From Uliginosibacterium gangwonense (GTDB taxonomy: Bacteria > Pseudomonadota > Gammaproteobacteria > Burkholderiales > Rhodocyclaceae), in the NCBI GenBank assembly GCA_020723855.1, contig DYIB01000022.1, forward strand, positions 1 to 37,020: DNA of 37,020 nucleotides. The letters run 5' to 3'. Position 1 is the first letter of the stretch; each line of letters starts with the position of its first letter. Below, one piece after another: positions 1 to 8,356 of the stretch. The position numbers and the translations under genes are program-made. The notes under the pieces were generated by a model. That model saw only the letters and a list, made by a program, of their open reading frames with translations. It searched no databases and was not told where the DNA came from.

Positions 1-55
1 CCGCGAAGGCGGCCGCACCGTGGGCGCCGGCGTGGTGGCGAAGATTATCGAGTAA
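1..55 (+). CDS. tuf: Elongation factor Tu, C-terminal end only (partial)
   Basis: The window opens in the last 17 codons of EF-Tu; the stop is TAA at 53-55. The visible residues, read from base 2, are REGGRTVGAGVVAKIIE, the invariant end of bacterial EF-Tu domain 3. EF-Tu delivers aminoacyl-tRNA to the ribosome as a GTP complex. Its place just before rpsJ matches the str-S10 junction of betaproteobacteria, where one tuf copy sits between fusA and rpsJ. The rest of the gene lies outside the window, so nothing can be said about its start or integrity. Confidence 0.93.
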   Translation, partial: REGGRTVGAGVVAKIIE

Positions 56-63
56 TTTTCCGG

Positions 64-83
64 GGCCGGGCAGGTGCCCGGCC
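64..83 (+). other. Perfect hairpin between tuf and rpsJ
   Basis: An 8-bp perfect inverted repeat (GGCCGGGC at 64-71, GCCCGGCC at 76-83) with a 4-base loop lies 8 bases after the tuf stop and 26 bases before rpsJ. No U-run follows directly, so it is not a standard intrinsic terminator. It could be an RNA processing or stability element, or a pause site that sets the tuf to S10 transcript ratio. That role is inference. Confidence 0.5.
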
Positions 84-109
84 AGCATCGCTCTTTAGGA
101 AAACAGAAC

Positions 110-421
110 ATGCAAAGCCAGAAAATCCGCATCCGCCTCAAGGCGTTCGACTACCGCCTGATCGACCAGTCGGCGCTCGAGATCGTGGATACGGCCAAGC
201 GTACGGGCGCCGTCGTGCGCGGCCCGGTGCCGCTGCCGACCCGCATCGAACGCTTCAACGTGTTGCGCTCCCCGCACGTGAACAAGACCTCCCGCGACCA
301 GTTCGAGATCCGCACCCATCTGCGCCTGATGGACATCATCGATCCCACGGACAAGACCGTCGATGCGCTGATGAAGCTGGATCTGCCGGCCGGCGTGGAT
401 GTCGAGATCAAGCTGCAGTAA
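110..421 (+). CDS. rpsJ: 30S ribosomal protein S10 (NusE)
   Basis: 103 aa, the normal length for bacterial S10. It begins [19 protein letters not shown], the conserved N-terminus. S10 sits in the head of the 30S subunit and, as NusE, also joins the NusB antitermination complex. The ATG at 110 is chosen because residue 1 aligns with the family and a TTAGGA ribosome site lies at 95-100; the in-frame ATG at 74 would add a non-conserved stretch across the tuf-rpsJ spacer. It is the first gene of the S10 operon, and a 79-bp spacer with a REP-like palindrome separates it from rplC. Confidence 0.98.
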   Translation: MQSQKIRIRLKAFDYRLIDQSALEIVDTAKRTGAVVRGPVPLPTRIERFNVLRSPHVNKTSRDQFEIRTHLRLMDIIDPTDKTVDALMKLDLPAGVDVEIKLQ

Positions 422-429
422 CGGTTTGT

Positions 430-454
430 TGTAGGAGCGGCCTTGGCCGCGATT
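430..454 (+). repeat. REP-like palindrome in the rpsJ-rplC spacer
   Basis: The spacer contains GTAGGAGCGG followed by a perfect foldback GCGGCC-TT-GGCCGC (437-450) and GATTTTGTT. The GTAGGAGCGG head plus GC hairpin is the classic form of REP sequences found scattered between genes in pseudomonads, xanthomonads and some betaproteobacteria. The following T-rich stretch (452-463) makes it resemble a weak intrinsic terminator, so it might attenuate transcription into rplC. I saw no second copy in this window. Confidence 0.6.
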
Positions 455-466
455 TTGTTGTTTGGT

Positions 467-486
467 CCCGGTCAATCGCAACCGGG
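467..486 (+). other. Hairpin just upstream of the rplC ribosome site
   Basis: CCCGGT (467-472) and ACCGGG (481-486) form a 6-bp stem with an 8-base loop, ending 5 bases before the rplC Shine-Dalgarno sequence (AGGAGA, near 490-495). It could influence access of ribosomes to rplC; this is inference from position only. Confidence 0.35.
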
Positions 487-500
487 GATAGGAGAATAAA

Positions 501-1139
501 ATGAGTCTAGGCCTTGTCGGACGCAAGGTCGGCATGACGCGCATTTTCACCGACGACGGCGAAGCCGTCCCGGTGACGGTGCTCGACGTGTCGAACAACC
601 GCGTCACGCAAATCAAGACGCCCGAGAACGACGGCTATGCCGCCCTCCAGGTGACTTTCGGCAGGCGTCGCGCCAGCCGCGTAGCCAAACCCCTGGCGGG
701 GCATCTCGCCAAAGCCGGCGTGGAAGCCGGTCATGTCCTGAAGGAATTCCGGGTCGCCCCCGAGCAGTTGGCGGGCTACAAGCCCGGCGACGTCATCGCC
801 GTGACGATTTTCAACGTGGGCCAGAAGGTGGACGTCACCGGCACCTCCCAGGGCAAGGGTTTCGCCGGTGCCATCAAGCGTCACAACTTCTCGTCCAACC
901 GCGCCAGCCACGGCAACTCCGTGTCGCACAACAAGCCGGGTTCCATCGGTATGAACCAGGACCCGGGCCGTGTCTTCCCGGGCAAGCGCATGGCCGGCCA
1001 TATGGGTAATGTACAGCGCACCATGCAGAGCCTGGAAATCGTGCGGGTGGATGCCGAGCGCCAGCTGCTGCTGGTCAAGGGCGCCGTTCCCGGTTCCAAG
1101 GGATCGGATGTCATCGTCCGCCCGGCGGTCAAGGCCTGA
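501..1139 (+). CDS. rplC: 50S ribosomal protein L3
   Basis: 212 aa, close to the usual 209-215. L3 is a primary 23S rRNA binder that reaches the peptidyl-transferase centre. The N-terminus ([13 protein letters not shown]) and the extension loop [14 protein letters not shown] are typical. Gln153, in the motif GMNQDPG, corresponds to the glutamine that PrmB methylates in E. coli L3 (Gln150), so the modification site is kept. Start ATG at 501 is preceded by AGGAGA. It is followed 11 bp later by rplD. Confidence 0.98.
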   Translation: MSLGLVGRKVGMTRIFTDDGEAVPVTVLDVSNNRVTQIKTPENDGYAALQVTFGRRRASRVAKPLAGHLAKAGVEAGHVLKEFRVAPEQLAGYKPGDVIAVTIFNVGQKVDVTGTSQGKGFAGAIKRHNFSSNRASHGNSVSHNKPGSIGMNQDPGRVFPGKRMAGHMGNVQRTMQSLEIVRVDAERQLLLVKGAVPGSKGSDVIVRPAVKA

Positions 1140-1150
1140 GGGGGACAGCG

Positions 1151-1771
1151 ATGGAACTGAAACTCATCAACGACAACGGCCAGCAGGCAGCGACGCTGCA
1201 GGCCTCCGACGCGCTGTTCGGCCGCGACTACAACGAAGCCCTGGTGCACCAGTTGGTGGTGGCCTACCAGGCCAATGCCCGCTCCGGCAATCGCGCCCAG
1301 AAGGATCGCGGCGCCGTGCGCCACTCGACCAAGAAGCCGTGGCGTCAGAAGGGCACGGGCCGTGCCCGGGCCGGTATGGTTTCCTCGCCCCTGTGGCGCG
1401 GCGGCGGCCGGATTTTCCCGAACTCGCCCGACGAGAACTTCAGCCAGAAGATCAACCGCAAGATGTACCGCGCCGGCATCGCCGCGATCCTGTCGCAGCT
1501 CGCCCGCGAGGACCGTCTGGCGGTGGTGGAGAACTTCTCGGTGGAGGCCCCCAAGACCAAGCTGCTGGCGCAGAAGGTCAAGGGCATGGGCTACGACTCG
1601 TTGCTGGTGATCACCGACAGTCTGGACGAGAATCTTTACCTGTCCTCGCGCAACCTGCCCAACGTGTTGGTGCTGGAAGTACACGAGGCCGATCCCCTGT
1701 CGCTCGTCCGCTTCAAGAACGTCGTCCTGACGAAGAATGCGGTGGCGAAAATGGAGGAGATGCTGGGATGA
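1151..1771 (+). CDS. rplD: 50S ribosomal protein L4
   Basis: 206 aa, normal for proteobacterial L4. The Arg/Gly-rich extended loop that lines the peptide exit tunnel is present around residues 50-90 ([14 protein letters not shown]). In E. coli L4 also represses its own S10 operon by binding the leader RNA; the leader here starts upstream of tuf or rpsJ, and no clear E. coli-like L4 site was recognised. The stop overlaps the rplW start (ATGA at 1768-1771), indicating translational coupling. Confidence 0.98.
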   Translation: MELKLINDNGQQAATLQASDALFGRDYNEALVHQLVVAYQANARSGNRAQKDRGAVRHSTKKPWRQKGTGRARAGMVSSPLWRGGGRIFPNSPDENFSQKINRKMYRAGIAAILSQLAREDRLAVVENFSVEAPKTKLLAQKVKGMGYDSLLVITDSLDENLYLSSRNLPNVLVLEVHEADPLSLVRFKNVVLTKNAVAKMEEMLG

Positions 1772-2079
1772 GCGCCTTTAGCCAAGAGCGTCTGATGCAG
1801 GTGCTGCTCGCGCCGCAGGTCTCCGAGAAGGCGACCTACGTGGCGGACAAGAACGAGCAGGTGATTTTCATTGTCGCGCCGGATGCGACCAAGCCCGAAG
1901 TGAAGGCGGCCGTCGAGCTGCTGTTCAAGGTGCAGGTCGAGTCGGTGCAGATCTCCAACCTGAAGGGCAAGGTCAAGCGCTTCGGCCACGTCATGGGCAA
2001 GCGCAGGGACTTGAAGAAAGCCTACGTTTGCCTCAAGCCCGGCCAGGAGATCAATTTCGCCGAAGGGGGGGCCGCGTAA
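1768..2079 (+). CDS. rplW: 50S ribosomal protein L23
   Basis: 103 aa, against about 98-104 in betaproteobacteria. L23 sits at the tunnel exit and forms the docking site for trigger factor and SRP. The core motif [16 protein letters not shown] (residues 13-28) and the C-terminal [18 protein letters not shown] segment are typical. The ATG at 1768 overlaps the rplD stop by 4 bases. A start at the internal Met10 is possible but less likely because the family normally has several residues before the ERL motif. Confidence 0.97.
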   Translation: MSAFSQERLMQVLLAPQVSEKATYVADKNEQVIFIVAPDATKPEVKAAVELLFKVQVESVQISNLKGKVKRFGHVMGKRRDLKKAYVCLKPGQEINFAEGGAA

Positions 2080-2907
2080 ATGGCACTCGTCAAGGTCAAA
2101 CCGACTTCCGCCGGTCGCCGTGCGGTCGTCAAGGTGGTCAACAAGGATCTGCACAAGGGCAAGCCTTTCGCCGGGCTGGTCGAGAAGCAGAACAGCAAGG
2201 CGGGCCGCAACAACCACGGCCACGTGACCACGCGCCATCAGGGCGGCGGCCACAAGCAGCACTATCGCATCGTGGACTTCAAGCGCAACAAGGACGGCAT
2301 CCCGGCCAAGGTCGAGCGTCTCGAGTACGACCCCAACCGCAGTGCCAACATCGCCCTGTTGCTGTACGCCGACGGCGAGCGCCGTTACATCATCGCGCCC
2401 AAGGGCCTGACGGCAGGCGCCGAGCTGATGAGCGGTTCCGAGGCCCCGATCAAGCCGGGCAACGCGCTGCCGCTGCGCAACATCCCGGTGGGCACCACCG
2501 TCCACTGCGTGGAAATGGTGCCCGGCAAGGGTGCGCAGTTGGCCCGCGCCGCCGGCACCTCGGTGCAGTTGCTGGCGCGCGAAGGCAGCTACGCGCAACT
2601 GCGCCTGCGCTCCGGCGAGATCCGGCGGGTGCATGTGGAGTGCCGCGCCACCATCGGCGAGGTGGGGAACGAAGAGCACAACCTGCGCTCCATCGGCAAG
2701 GCCGGCGCCCAGCGCTGGCGCGGCATCCGTCCGACGGTGCGCGGCGTGGCGATGAACCCGATCGACCACCCCCACGGTGGCGGCGAGGGCAAGACCGCGG
2801 CCGCCCGCGATCCGGTGAGCCCGTGGGGTACGCCGACCAAGGGTTACCGCACCCGCCGCAACAAGCGCACGGACAACATGATTGTCCAGCGCCGGCACAA
2901 GAGATAA
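2080..2907 (+). CDS. rplB: 50S ribosomal protein L2
   Basis: 275 aa, the standard size. L2 binds 23S rRNA and is needed for subunit joining and peptidyl transfer. The conserved loop [14 protein letters not shown] is present, with His230 equivalent to E. coli His229. The ATG follows the rplW stop without any gap (2079/2080), so translation is probably coupled. No abnormality seen. Confidence 0.98.
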   Translation: MALVKVKPTSAGRRAVVKVVNKDLHKGKPFAGLVEKQNSKAGRNNHGHVTTRHQGGGHKQHYRIVDFKRNKDGIPAKVERLEYDPNRSANIALLLYADGERRYIIAPKGLTAGAELMSGSEAPIKPGNALPLRNIPVGTTVHCVEMVPGKGAQLARAAGTSVQLLAREGSYAQLRLRSGEIRRVHVECRATIGEVGNEEHNLRSIGKAGAQRWRGIRPTVRGVAMNPIDHPHGGGEGKTAAARDPVSPWGTPTKGYRTRRNKRTDNMIVQRRHKR

Positions 2908-2917
2908 GAGGTAAATC

Positions 2918-3199
2918 ATGGCACGTTCTATCAAGAAGGGCCCGTTTGTCGACGACCACCTGCTGCAGAAGGTGGAGAAGGCTCGTGCCGGCGGCGACAA
3001 GCGTCCCATCAAGACCTGGTCGCGCCGCTCGACCATCCTGCCCGATTTCGTCGGCATGACCATCGCGGTGCATAACGGCAAGCAGCACATTCCGGTGTAT
3101 ATCTCGGAAAACATGGTCGGCCACAAGCTCGGTGAATTCGCCCTGACGCGCACGTTCAAGGGCCACACCGCCGGCAAGAAGGCCGCGGTGAAGAAGTAA
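2918..3199 (+). CDS. rpsS: 30S ribosomal protein S19
   Basis: 93 aa, typical. S19 is in the 30S head, binds S13 and contacts the A-site tRNA region. It has the family start [19 protein letters not shown] and the signature [18 protein letters not shown]-like AGAGGT lies just upstream at 2908-2913. It is spaced 10 bp after rplB and 9 bp before rplV. Confidence 0.98.
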   Translation: MARSIKKGPFVDDHLLQKVEKARAGGDKRPIKTWSRRSTILPDFVGMTIAVHNGKQHIPVYISENMVGHKLGEFALTRTFKGHTAGKKAAVKK

Positions 3200-3208
3200 G
3201 GAGAGATG

Positions 3209-3553
3209 ATGGAAACCAATGCATCCCTGCGTGGCGTCCGCCTCTCGGCTCAGAAAGGGCGGCTCGTCGCCGACCTGATCCGCGGCAAGCCGGTGGACCA
3301 GGCACTCAACATCCTGACCTTCGCACCCCAGAAGGGCGCCAAAATCATCAAGAAGGTGCTGGAGTCGGCGATTGCCAACGCCGAGCACAACGACGGTGCC
3401 GATATCGATACCCTGCGCGTGACCGGCATCCATGTCGAGCGCGGCATGATGCTCAAGCGCTTCATGGCCCGCGCCAAGGGCCGCGGCATGCGGATTCTGA
3501 AGCCCACTTGCCACATCTATGTGACGGTCGGCGACAAACCGGTCAGGAAGTAA
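3209..3553 (+). CDS. rplV: 50S ribosomal protein L22
   Basis: 114 aa from the ATG at 3209. Two ATG codons are adjacent (3206 and 3209). The second is chosen because it lies 5 bases from the TAAGGAG site (3197-3203), against 2 bases for the first, and because the family starts [18 protein letters not shown]. L22 lines the exit tunnel with the beta-hairpin near residues 80-105 ([16 protein letters not shown]). Nine bases separate it from rpsC. Confidence 0.97.
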   Translation: METNASLRGVRLSAQKGRLVADLIRGKPVDQALNILTFAPQKGAKIIKKVLESAIANAEHNDGADIDTLRVTGIHVERGMMLKRFMARAKGRGMRILKPTCHIYVTVGDKPVRK

Positions 3554-3562
3554 GGAGAAACG

Positions 3563-4468
3563 ATGGGACAGAAGATTCATCCGACCGGTTTCCGCCTCTC
3601 GGTCACCCGCAACTGGGGTTCGCGCTGGTATGCCACCAGCAGGAACTTCCCGGAGATGCTCAACGAGGACATCAAGGTCCGGGACTATCTCAAGAAGAAG
3701 CTGGCGCACGCCTCGGTTGGCCGCGTGCTGATCGAGCGCCCTGCCAAGAATGCCCGCATCACGGTGTTCTCGGCCCGGCCCGGCGTGGTCATCGGCAAGA
3801 AGGGCGAGGACATTGAGCAACTGAAGGCCGATCTCCAGAAGATCATGGGCGTGCAGGTGCACGTCAATATCGAGGAGATCCGCAAGCCCGAGCTCGACGC
3901 GCAGTTGATCGCCGACTCGATCGCCCAGCAGCTCGAGAAACGCATCATGTTTCGCCGCGCCATGAAGCGCGCCATGCAGAACGCCATGCGCCTGGGCGCC
4001 CAGGGCATCAAGATCATGAGCTCGGGCCGCCTGAACGGCATCGAGATCGCCCGTACCGAGTGGTATCGCGAAGGCCGCGTGCCGCTGCACACCCTGCGCG
4101 CCGACATCGACTACGGCTTCTCGGAAGCCAAGACCACCTACGGTGTCATCGGCATCAAGGTGTGGGTGTTCAAGGGCGAAATGCTGGCGCGCAGCGAGCA
4201 GCCGACCCAGGCGCCCGAGGCGGCCGCCGGCGAGGAGCCGGGCAAGCGCGTGCGCAAGGCGCCGGGCCGCCCGGGCGGGAAGAGGGAAGGCGAGGGCGAA
4301 GGCAAGCCGGTGCCGAAGCGCGGCGCCCCGCGCAAAACCGTGGCCAAGCCCGGGGAAGAAGTGAAGCCGGAAGTCACTGTGGGTGAAGTGCCCGCCAAGG
4401 CCCCGGCCAAACGAGTGAGAAAGTCAGGAGCAAGCGATGCTGCAGCCAGCGAGAAGAAAGTATCGTAA
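3563..4468 (+). CDS. rpsC: 30S ribosomal protein S3 with a long charged C-terminal tail
   Basis: 301 aa, long for S3 (E. coli 233). The conserved core runs to about residue 210: start [12 protein letters not shown], the KH domain with IGKKGE near 77-82, and the C-terminal domain ending [13 protein letters not shown]. Residues 211-301 are low-complexity, rich in Ala, Pro, Gly, Lys, Arg and Glu, with repeated KRVRK-type segments. S3 lines the mRNA entry tunnel and takes part in ribosomal helicase activity. The reading frame overlaps rplP by 32 bases, so its last ten residues are dictated by the L16 start region. The core is certain; the functional value of the tail is unknown. Confidence 0.96.
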   Translation: MGQKIHPTGFRLSVTRNWGSRWYATSRNFPEMLNEDIKVRDYLKKKLAHASVGRVLIERPAKNARITVFSARPGVVIGKKGEDIEQLKADLQKIMGVQVHVNIEEIRKPELDAQLIADSIAQQLEKRIMFRRAMKRAMQNAMRLGAQGIKIMSSGRLNGIEIARTEWYREGRVPLHTLRADIDYGFSEAKTTYGVIGIKVWVFKGEMLARSEQPTQAPEAAAGEEPGKRVRKAPGRPGGKREGEGEGKPVPKRGAPRKTVAKPGEEVKPEVTVGEVPAKAPAKRVRKSGASDAAASEKKVS

Positions 4469-4853
4469 GGAACACAAGGGCCGCAACAAGGGCATCGCCA
4501 CCCGCGGCACCAAGGTGAGTTTCGGCGAGTACGGCCTCAAGGCCATCGGCCGCGGTCGCCTGACGGCACGCCAGATCGAGGCGGCGCGGCGCGCCATGAC
4601 GCGCCACATCAAGCGCGGCGGGCGCATCTGGATCCGTGTGTTCCCGGACAAGCCCGTGTCCAAGAAGCCGGCGGAAGTGCGCATGGGCAACGGCAAGGGC
4701 AACCCCGAATTCTATGTAGCCGAAATCCAGCCGGGCAAGGTGCTCTACGAGATGGACGGCGTCGACGAGGCCTTGGCGCGCGAGGCGTTTGCCCTGGCTG
4801 CGGCGAAGCTGCCGTTCGGCACGGTATTTGTCCACCGTCAGGTGGGAGGCTGA
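4437..4853 (+). CDS. rplP: 50S ribosomal protein L16
   Basis: 138 aa, typical (136-138). Start [19 protein letters not shown] matches the invariant L16 N-terminus, and AGGAG at 4426-4430 lies 6 bases before the ATG, inside rpsC. L16 organises the A-site region of the 50S subunit. Arg82 in VRMGNGKGN corresponds to the arginine hydroxylated in E. coli (Arg81). The first 32 bases are shared with the end of rpsC in another frame. Confidence 0.98.
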   Translation: MLQPARRKYRKEHKGRNKGIATRGTKVSFGEYGLKAIGRGRLTARQIEAARRAMTRHIKRGGRIWIRVFPDKPVSKKPAEVRMGNGKGNPEFYVAEIQPGKVLYEMDGVDEALAREAFALAAAKLPFGTVFVHRQVGG

Positions 4854-4854
4854 T

Positions 4855-5049
4855 ATGAAAGCGAAGGAATTGCGGACCAAGGATACGGCCGAACTGAACA
4901 AGGAGCTCCTCGAACTGCTCAAGGCCCAGTTCGGCCTGCGCATGCAGCTTGCCACCCAGCAGCTCAGCAACACCAGCCAGTTGGGCAAGGTGCGCCGGGA
5001 CATTGCGCGCGTGCGCACCATTCTGCATGAGAAGGCGACAGCGAAATGA
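4855..5049 (+). CDS. rpmC: 50S ribosomal protein L29
   Basis: 64 aa, the normal small size. The family start [18 protein letters not shown] and a helical hairpin ending [15 protein letters not shown] are clear. L29 sits near the tunnel exit beside L23. ATG at 4855 follows the rplP stop by one base, with GGGAGG at 4844-4849 inside rplP. Its stop overlaps the rpsQ start (ATGA, 5046-5049). Confidence 0.97.
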   Translation: MKAKELRTKDTAELNKELLELLKAQFGLRMQLATQQLSNTSQLGKVRRDIARVRTILHEKATAK

Positions 5050-5315
5050 ACGAAACGACGGAAAAGAACCAGCGCGCCCTGGTGGGCCGCGTGGTGAGCG
5101 ACAAGATGCAGAAGACCGTGACGGTCCTGGTCGAGCGCAAGGTCAAGCATCCGGTCATCGGCAAGGTGATCACCCGCTCGCGCAAGGTGCACGCCCATGT
5201 GGACAACGATGAGGCGGGGCAGGGCGACCTGGTGGAAATCCAGGAGTGCCGGCCCATCTCCAAGACCAAGGCGTGGCGCGTGACCCGGATCCTGGAAAAA
5301 GCGCGCATCGTTTAG
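5046..5315 (+). CDS. rpsQ: 30S ribosomal protein S17
   Basis: 89 aa, typical. It is an OB-fold protein that binds 16S rRNA early in 30S assembly. Motifs [20 protein letters not shown] and [15 protein letters not shown] are conserved. The ATG overlaps the rpmC stop by 4 bases. It is the last gene of the S10 operon here; the 146-bp gap after it carries the spc promoter and a structured leader. Confidence 0.98.
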   Translation: MNETTEKNQRALVGRVVSDKMQKTVTVLVERKVKHPVIGKVITRSRKVHAHVDNDEAGQGDLVEIQECRPISKTKAWRVTRILEKARIV

Positions 5316-5326
5316 GAACACAAGAA

Positions 5327-5358
5327 GACTTTACTTGGGGTAGTAAAGTCGCTAGAAT
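5327..5358 (+). promoter_or_regulatory. Probable spc operon promoter overlapped by a perfect inverted repeat
   Basis: A sigma70-like promoter can be read as TTTACT (5330-5335), a 17-bp spacer and TAGAAT (5353-5358), inside the rpsQ-rplN gap where E. coli has Pspc. The -35 box lies inside a perfect 9-bp inverted repeat, GACTTTACT (5327-5335) and AGTAAAGTC (5342-5350), with a 6-base centre. The repeat could be a protein operator or simply an RNA hairpin at the end of the S10 transcript. The predicted start is near 5365, leaving a leader of about 97 bases before rplN. Confidence 0.65.
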
Positions 5359-5375
5359 TTACGATCTTTGCCATC

Positions 5376-5441
5376 GCCGGCTGCCCATGGCGGCCGGCAA
5401 TCCACCCGGACGGGTCCAAGACTGACCGCAGGCTGTTTGCG
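5376..5441 (+). other. Structured leader of the spc operon (three hairpins)
   Basis: The untranslated leader before rplN holds a strong hairpin of 10 pairs with a 3-base loop (5376-5385 pairing with 5389-5398, one G-U pair). A short stem follows (ACCC at 5404-5407 with GGGT at 5412-5415), then another (CCGCA at 5425-5429 with TGCGG at 5437-5441). None has a terminator-type U-run. A role in autoregulation by a ribosomal protein is possible, but E. coli S8 acts at rplE rather than here, so this is inference. Confidence 0.45.
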
Positions 5442-5461
5442 GGTAAAGTTGGAGAGTAAAA

Positions 5462-5830
5462 ATGATCCAAATGCAGACGGTGCTGAACGTCGCCGACAAT
5501 ACCGGCGCTCGTTCGGTCATGTGCATCAAGGTGCTGGGCGGCTCGAAGCGCCGCTACGCCGGCATCGGCGACATCATCAAGGTGAGCGTCAAGGACGCCG
5601 CGCCGCGCGGCCGTGTCAAGAAGGGCGACGTGTATAACGCGGTCGTGGTGCGCACCGCCAAGGGCGTGCGCCGTCCCGACGGCTCGGTCGTCAAGTTCGA
5701 CGGCAACGCCGCCGTGCTGCTGAACAACAAGCTGGAGCCCATCGGCACCCGCATCTTCGGCCCGGTCACGCGCGAGCTGCGCACCGAGCGCTTCATGAAG
5801 ATCGTCTCGCTGGCTCCCGAGGTTCTCTGA
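5462..5830 (+). CDS. rplN: 50S ribosomal protein L14
   Basis: 122 aa, exactly the standard length. Starts [27 protein letters not shown], the L14 signature. L14 forms an inter-subunit bridge and is the RsfS silencing-factor target. First gene of the spc operon, preceded by GGAGAG (5451-5456) and the promoter and leader region. Followed 11 bp later by rplX. Confidence 0.98.
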   Translation: MIQMQTVLNVADNTGARSVMCIKVLGGSKRRYAGIGDIIKVSVKDAAPRGRVKKGDVYNAVVVRTAKGVRRPDGSVVKFDGNAAVLLNNKLEPIGTRIFGPVTRELRTERFMKIVSLAPEVL

Positions 5831-5841
5831 GGAGAGGACGG

Positions 5842-6159
5842 ATGAACAAGATTCGCAAGGGCGACGACGTCATCGTCATTGCCGGCAAGGACAAGGGCAA
5901 GCGCGGCACGGTGCTGCGCCGCGTGGACGACGAGCGGGTCGTCGTCGAGGGCGTGAACCGCGTCAAGCGCCACACCCGCCCCAACCCCATGAAGGGGCAG
6001 GCCGGCGGCATCGTCGAGAAAGAGATGCCGATTCACGTGTCGAATGTGGCGCTGTTCAACCCCGCCACCAGCAAGGCAGATCGCGTGGGCTTCAGGATCC
6101 TCGAGGACGGCCGCAAGGTGCGCGTGTTCAAGTCGAACGGCGAAGTTGTGGAAGCGTAA
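5842..6159 (+). CDS. rplX: 50S ribosomal protein L24
   Basis: 105 aa, normal. It begins [24 protein letters not shown], a KOW motif that binds 23S rRNA and starts 50S assembly. The loop [18 protein letters not shown] is conserved. GGAGAGG lies just before the ATG. Nothing unusual. Confidence 0.98.
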   Translation: MNKIRKGDDVIVIAGKDKGKRGTVLRRVDDERVVVEGVNRVKRHTRPNPMKGQAGGIVEKEMPIHVSNVALFNPATSKADRVGFRILEDGRKVRVFKSNGEVVEA

Positions 6160-6168
6160 GGAACCATC

Positions 6169-6708
6169 ATGGCGCGCTTGCAGGAGCAGTACAAGAAGAC
6201 GATTGTGCCCGAGCTGATGAAGCAGTTCGGCTACAAATCCATCATGGAAGTGCCGCGCATCACCAAGATCACCCTGAACATGGGGGTCGGCAAGGCGGTG
6301 GGCGACAAGAAGGTGCTGGAGCACGCGGCCGGCGACATGGCCAAGATCGCTGGCCAGAAGCCGGTCACCACCAAGGCCAGGAAATCGATCGCCGGCTTCA
6401 AGATCCGCAAGGACTATCCCATCGGCTGCATGGTGACCCTGCGCGGCGCCCGCATGTACGAATTTCTCGACCGTCTGGTGTCGATCGCCCTGCCGCGCAT
6501 CCGCGACTTTCGCGGCATCTCCGGGCGCGCCTTCGACGGCCGGGGCAACTACAACCTGGGCGTGAAAGAGCAGATCATTTTCCCGGAGATCGAGTACGAC
6601 AAGATCGATGCTCTGCGCGGCATGAACATCAGCATCACGACCACGGCGAAGACCGACGAGGAAGCCAAGGCGCTTCTCGCCGCCTTCAAGTTTCCGTTCA
6701 AGAATTGA
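6169..6708 (+). CDS. rplE: 50S ribosomal protein L5
   Basis: 179 aa, the usual size. L5 binds 5S rRNA in the central protuberance. Conserved blocks seen: [34 protein letters not shown] and the C-terminal [16 protein letters not shown]. In E. coli the S8 repressor site is around the rplE start; the sequence here was not tested for that fold. Short 9-bp gap from rplX. Confidence 0.98.
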   Translation: MARLQEQYKKTIVPELMKQFGYKSIMEVPRITKITLNMGVGKAVGDKKVLEHAAGDMAKIAGQKPVTTKARKSIAGFKIRKDYPIGCMVTLRGARMYEFLDRLVSIALPRIRDFRGISGRAFDGRGNYNLGVKEQIIFPEIEYDKIDALRGMNISITTTAKTDEEAKALLAAFKFPFKN

Positions 6709-6715
6709 GGCTCCC

Positions 6716-7021
6716 ATGGCGAAACTTGCACTGATCAATCGCGAGGAAAAGCGGGCCAAGCTGGTGGCCAGATACGCCGCCAAGCGGGCCGAGCTGAAGG
6801 CGCAGATCAACAACACCAAGCTCTCCGAAGAGGAGCGCATGGCGGCGCGTCTCAAGCTGCAGCAGTTGCCGCGCAACGCCAATCCGACCCGCCAGCGCAA
6901 CCGCTGCGCGCTGACCGGTCGCCCGCGGGGCTATTTCCGCAAGTTCGGCTTGTGCCGAAACAAGCTGCGCGAGATTGCCTTCCGCGGCGAAGTGCCGGGC
7001 ATGACCAAGGCCAGCTGGTAA
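6716..7021 (+). CDS. rpsN: 30S ribosomal protein S14, long zinc-free type
   Basis: 101 aa, the long form without the four-cysteine zinc ribbon (only two Cys in [26 protein letters not shown]). S14 is in the 30S head next to S3 and S10. It sits between rplE and rpsH as in all proteobacterial spc operons. The spacing of 7 bp after rplE suggests coupling. Confidence 0.98.
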   Translation: MAKLALINREEKRAKLVARYAAKRAELKAQINNTKLSEEERMAARLKLQQLPRNANPTRQRNRCALTGRPRGYFRKFGLCRNKLREIAFRGEVPGMTKASW

Positions 7022-7034
7022 CGAGGAGTATCCG

Positions 7035-7430
7035 ATGAGCATGACCGATCCTATCGCCGATATGCTGACGCGCATCCGCAACGCGCAGCTGGCCAACAAG
7101 GCCTCCGTTGCGATGCCCTCCTCCAAGCTGAAAATCGCCATCGCCAAGGTGCTGAAGGACGAGGGATACATCGACGACTTTGCCGTGCGCGACGGCGACG
7201 GCAAGGCCGAACTGGACATCGCCCTCAAGTACTACGCCGGCCGTCCGGTGATCGAACGCATCGAGCGGGTGTCGCGTCCCGGACTGCGCGTCTACAAGGG
7301 CAGCCAGGACCTGCCGCGCGTCATGAACGGGCTGGGGGTGGCCATCGTGTCCACGCCCAAGGGCGTCATGACCGACCGCAAGGCGCGCGCCAACAATGTT
7401 GGCGGCGAAGTGCTGTGCATCGTGGCGTAA
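7035..7430 (+). CDS. rpsH: 30S ribosomal protein S8
   Basis: 131 aa, typical. Start [18 protein letters not shown] is the family signature, and the C-terminal RNA-binding motif [20 protein letters not shown] is intact. S8 binds 16S rRNA helix 21 and in E. coli is the translational repressor of the spc operon. AACGAGGAG lies upstream. Ten bases separate it from rplF. Confidence 0.98.
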   Translation: MSMTDPIADMLTRIRNAQLANKASVAMPSSKLKIAIAKVLKDEGYIDDFAVRDGDGKAELDIALKYYAGRPVIERIERVSRPGLRVYKGSQDLPRVMNGLGVAIVSTPKGVMTDRKARANNVGGEVLCIVA

Positions 7431-7440
7431 GGGGAAAGCA

Positions 7441-7974
7441 ATGTCACGTATCGCAAAATATCCTGTCGAGCTGCCCAATGGGGTCGAGGTCACCCTGGCG
7501 GCCAACGAAGTGACCGTCAGGGGTCCGCTGGGCTCGCTCAAGCAGCGGGTGCATCCGGCGGTGCGCATCGAGAAGGACGGCGGGAAAGTATTCTGCCGTG
7601 CCGTCGACGGCGCCGAGAATGCCAGCGCCCAATCCGGCACCATGCGTGCCCTGCTGGCCAACATGGTGACGGGCGTGTCCAAGGGCTTCGAGAAGAAACT
7701 CACCCTGGTGGGCGTCGGTTACCGCGCCCAGGCCCAGGGCACCAAGCTCAACCTGTCCCTCGGCTTCTCGCATCCGGTGGTGCATGACATGCCGGCGGGC
7801 ATCAAGGTGGAGACGCCCACCCAGACGGAAATCGTCATCAAGGGCATCGACAAGCAACTCGTGGGTCAGGTGGCGGCGGAAGTTCGCGGCTATCGCCCGC
7901 CCGAGCCGTACAAGGGCAAAGGCGTGCGCTACGCGGACGAAGTCATCATCCTGAAGGAAACGAAGAAGAAGTAA
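7441..7974 (+). CDS. rplF: 50S ribosomal protein L6
   Basis: 177 aa, normal. It starts [17 protein letters not shown] and ends with the conserved [28 protein letters not shown]-type tail. L6 lies near the factor-binding site of the 50S subunit. The ATG at 7441 is chosen by homology and the GGGGAAAG site; longer upstream frames overlap rpsH and are not conserved. Confidence 0.98.
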   Translation: MSRIAKYPVELPNGVEVTLAANEVTVRGPLGSLKQRVHPAVRIEKDGGKVFCRAVDGAENASAQSGTMRALLANMVTGVSKGFEKKLTLVGVGYRAQAQGTKLNLSLGFSHPVVHDMPAGIKVETPTQTEIVIKGIDKQLVGQVAAEVRGYRPPEPYKGKGVRYADEVIILKETKKK

Positions 7975-7989
7975 GCTAAGGGTACTTCC

Positions 7990-8343
7990 ATGGACAAGAA
8001 GCAGGCGCGTTTGCGCAGAGCTCGCAAAACCCGAGCCAAGATTGCTGAACTGAAGGCAGTGCGTTTGTGCGTGCACCGTTCCAATTGCCACATCTACGCG
8101 CAGATCATCGATGGCACCGGATCGCAGGTTATCGCCGCGGCCTCCACCGTCGAACCCGAAGTGCGCAAGGAAGTGCCCTATGGCGGCAACGTGAAGGCCG
8201 CCGCGGTCGTCGGCAAGCTGATCGCCGAACGTGCCAAGGCCAAGGGCATTGAAACGGTGGCGTTCGACCGCTCCGGCTTCCAGTATCACGGCCGCGTCAA
8301 GGCGCTGGCGGAAGCCGCCCGCGAAGGCGGTCTCAAGTTCTAA
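7990..8343 (+). CDS. rplR: 50S ribosomal protein L18
   Basis: 117 aa, typical. L18 binds 5S rRNA with L5. N-terminal basic stretch [18 protein letters not shown] and the C-terminal [26 protein letters not shown] are diagnostic. It follows rplF by 15 bp and precedes rpsE by 13 bp. Confidence 0.98.
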   Translation: MDKKQARLRRARKTRAKIAELKAVRLCVHRSNCHIYAQIIDGTGSQVIAAASTVEPEVRKEVPYGGNVKAAAVVGKLIAERAKAKGIETVAFDRSGFQYHGRVKALAEAAREGGLKF

Positions 8344-8356
8344 CGAGGTATTAGGC

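Noticed and set aside
1636-3219. Long minus-strand open frame opposite rplD-rplW-rplB-rpsS (527 codons)
   Set aside because: It is antisense to four certain ribosomal genes. High GC and the codon bias of those genes remove stops on the opposite strand; the protein is low-complexity with no recognisable domain.
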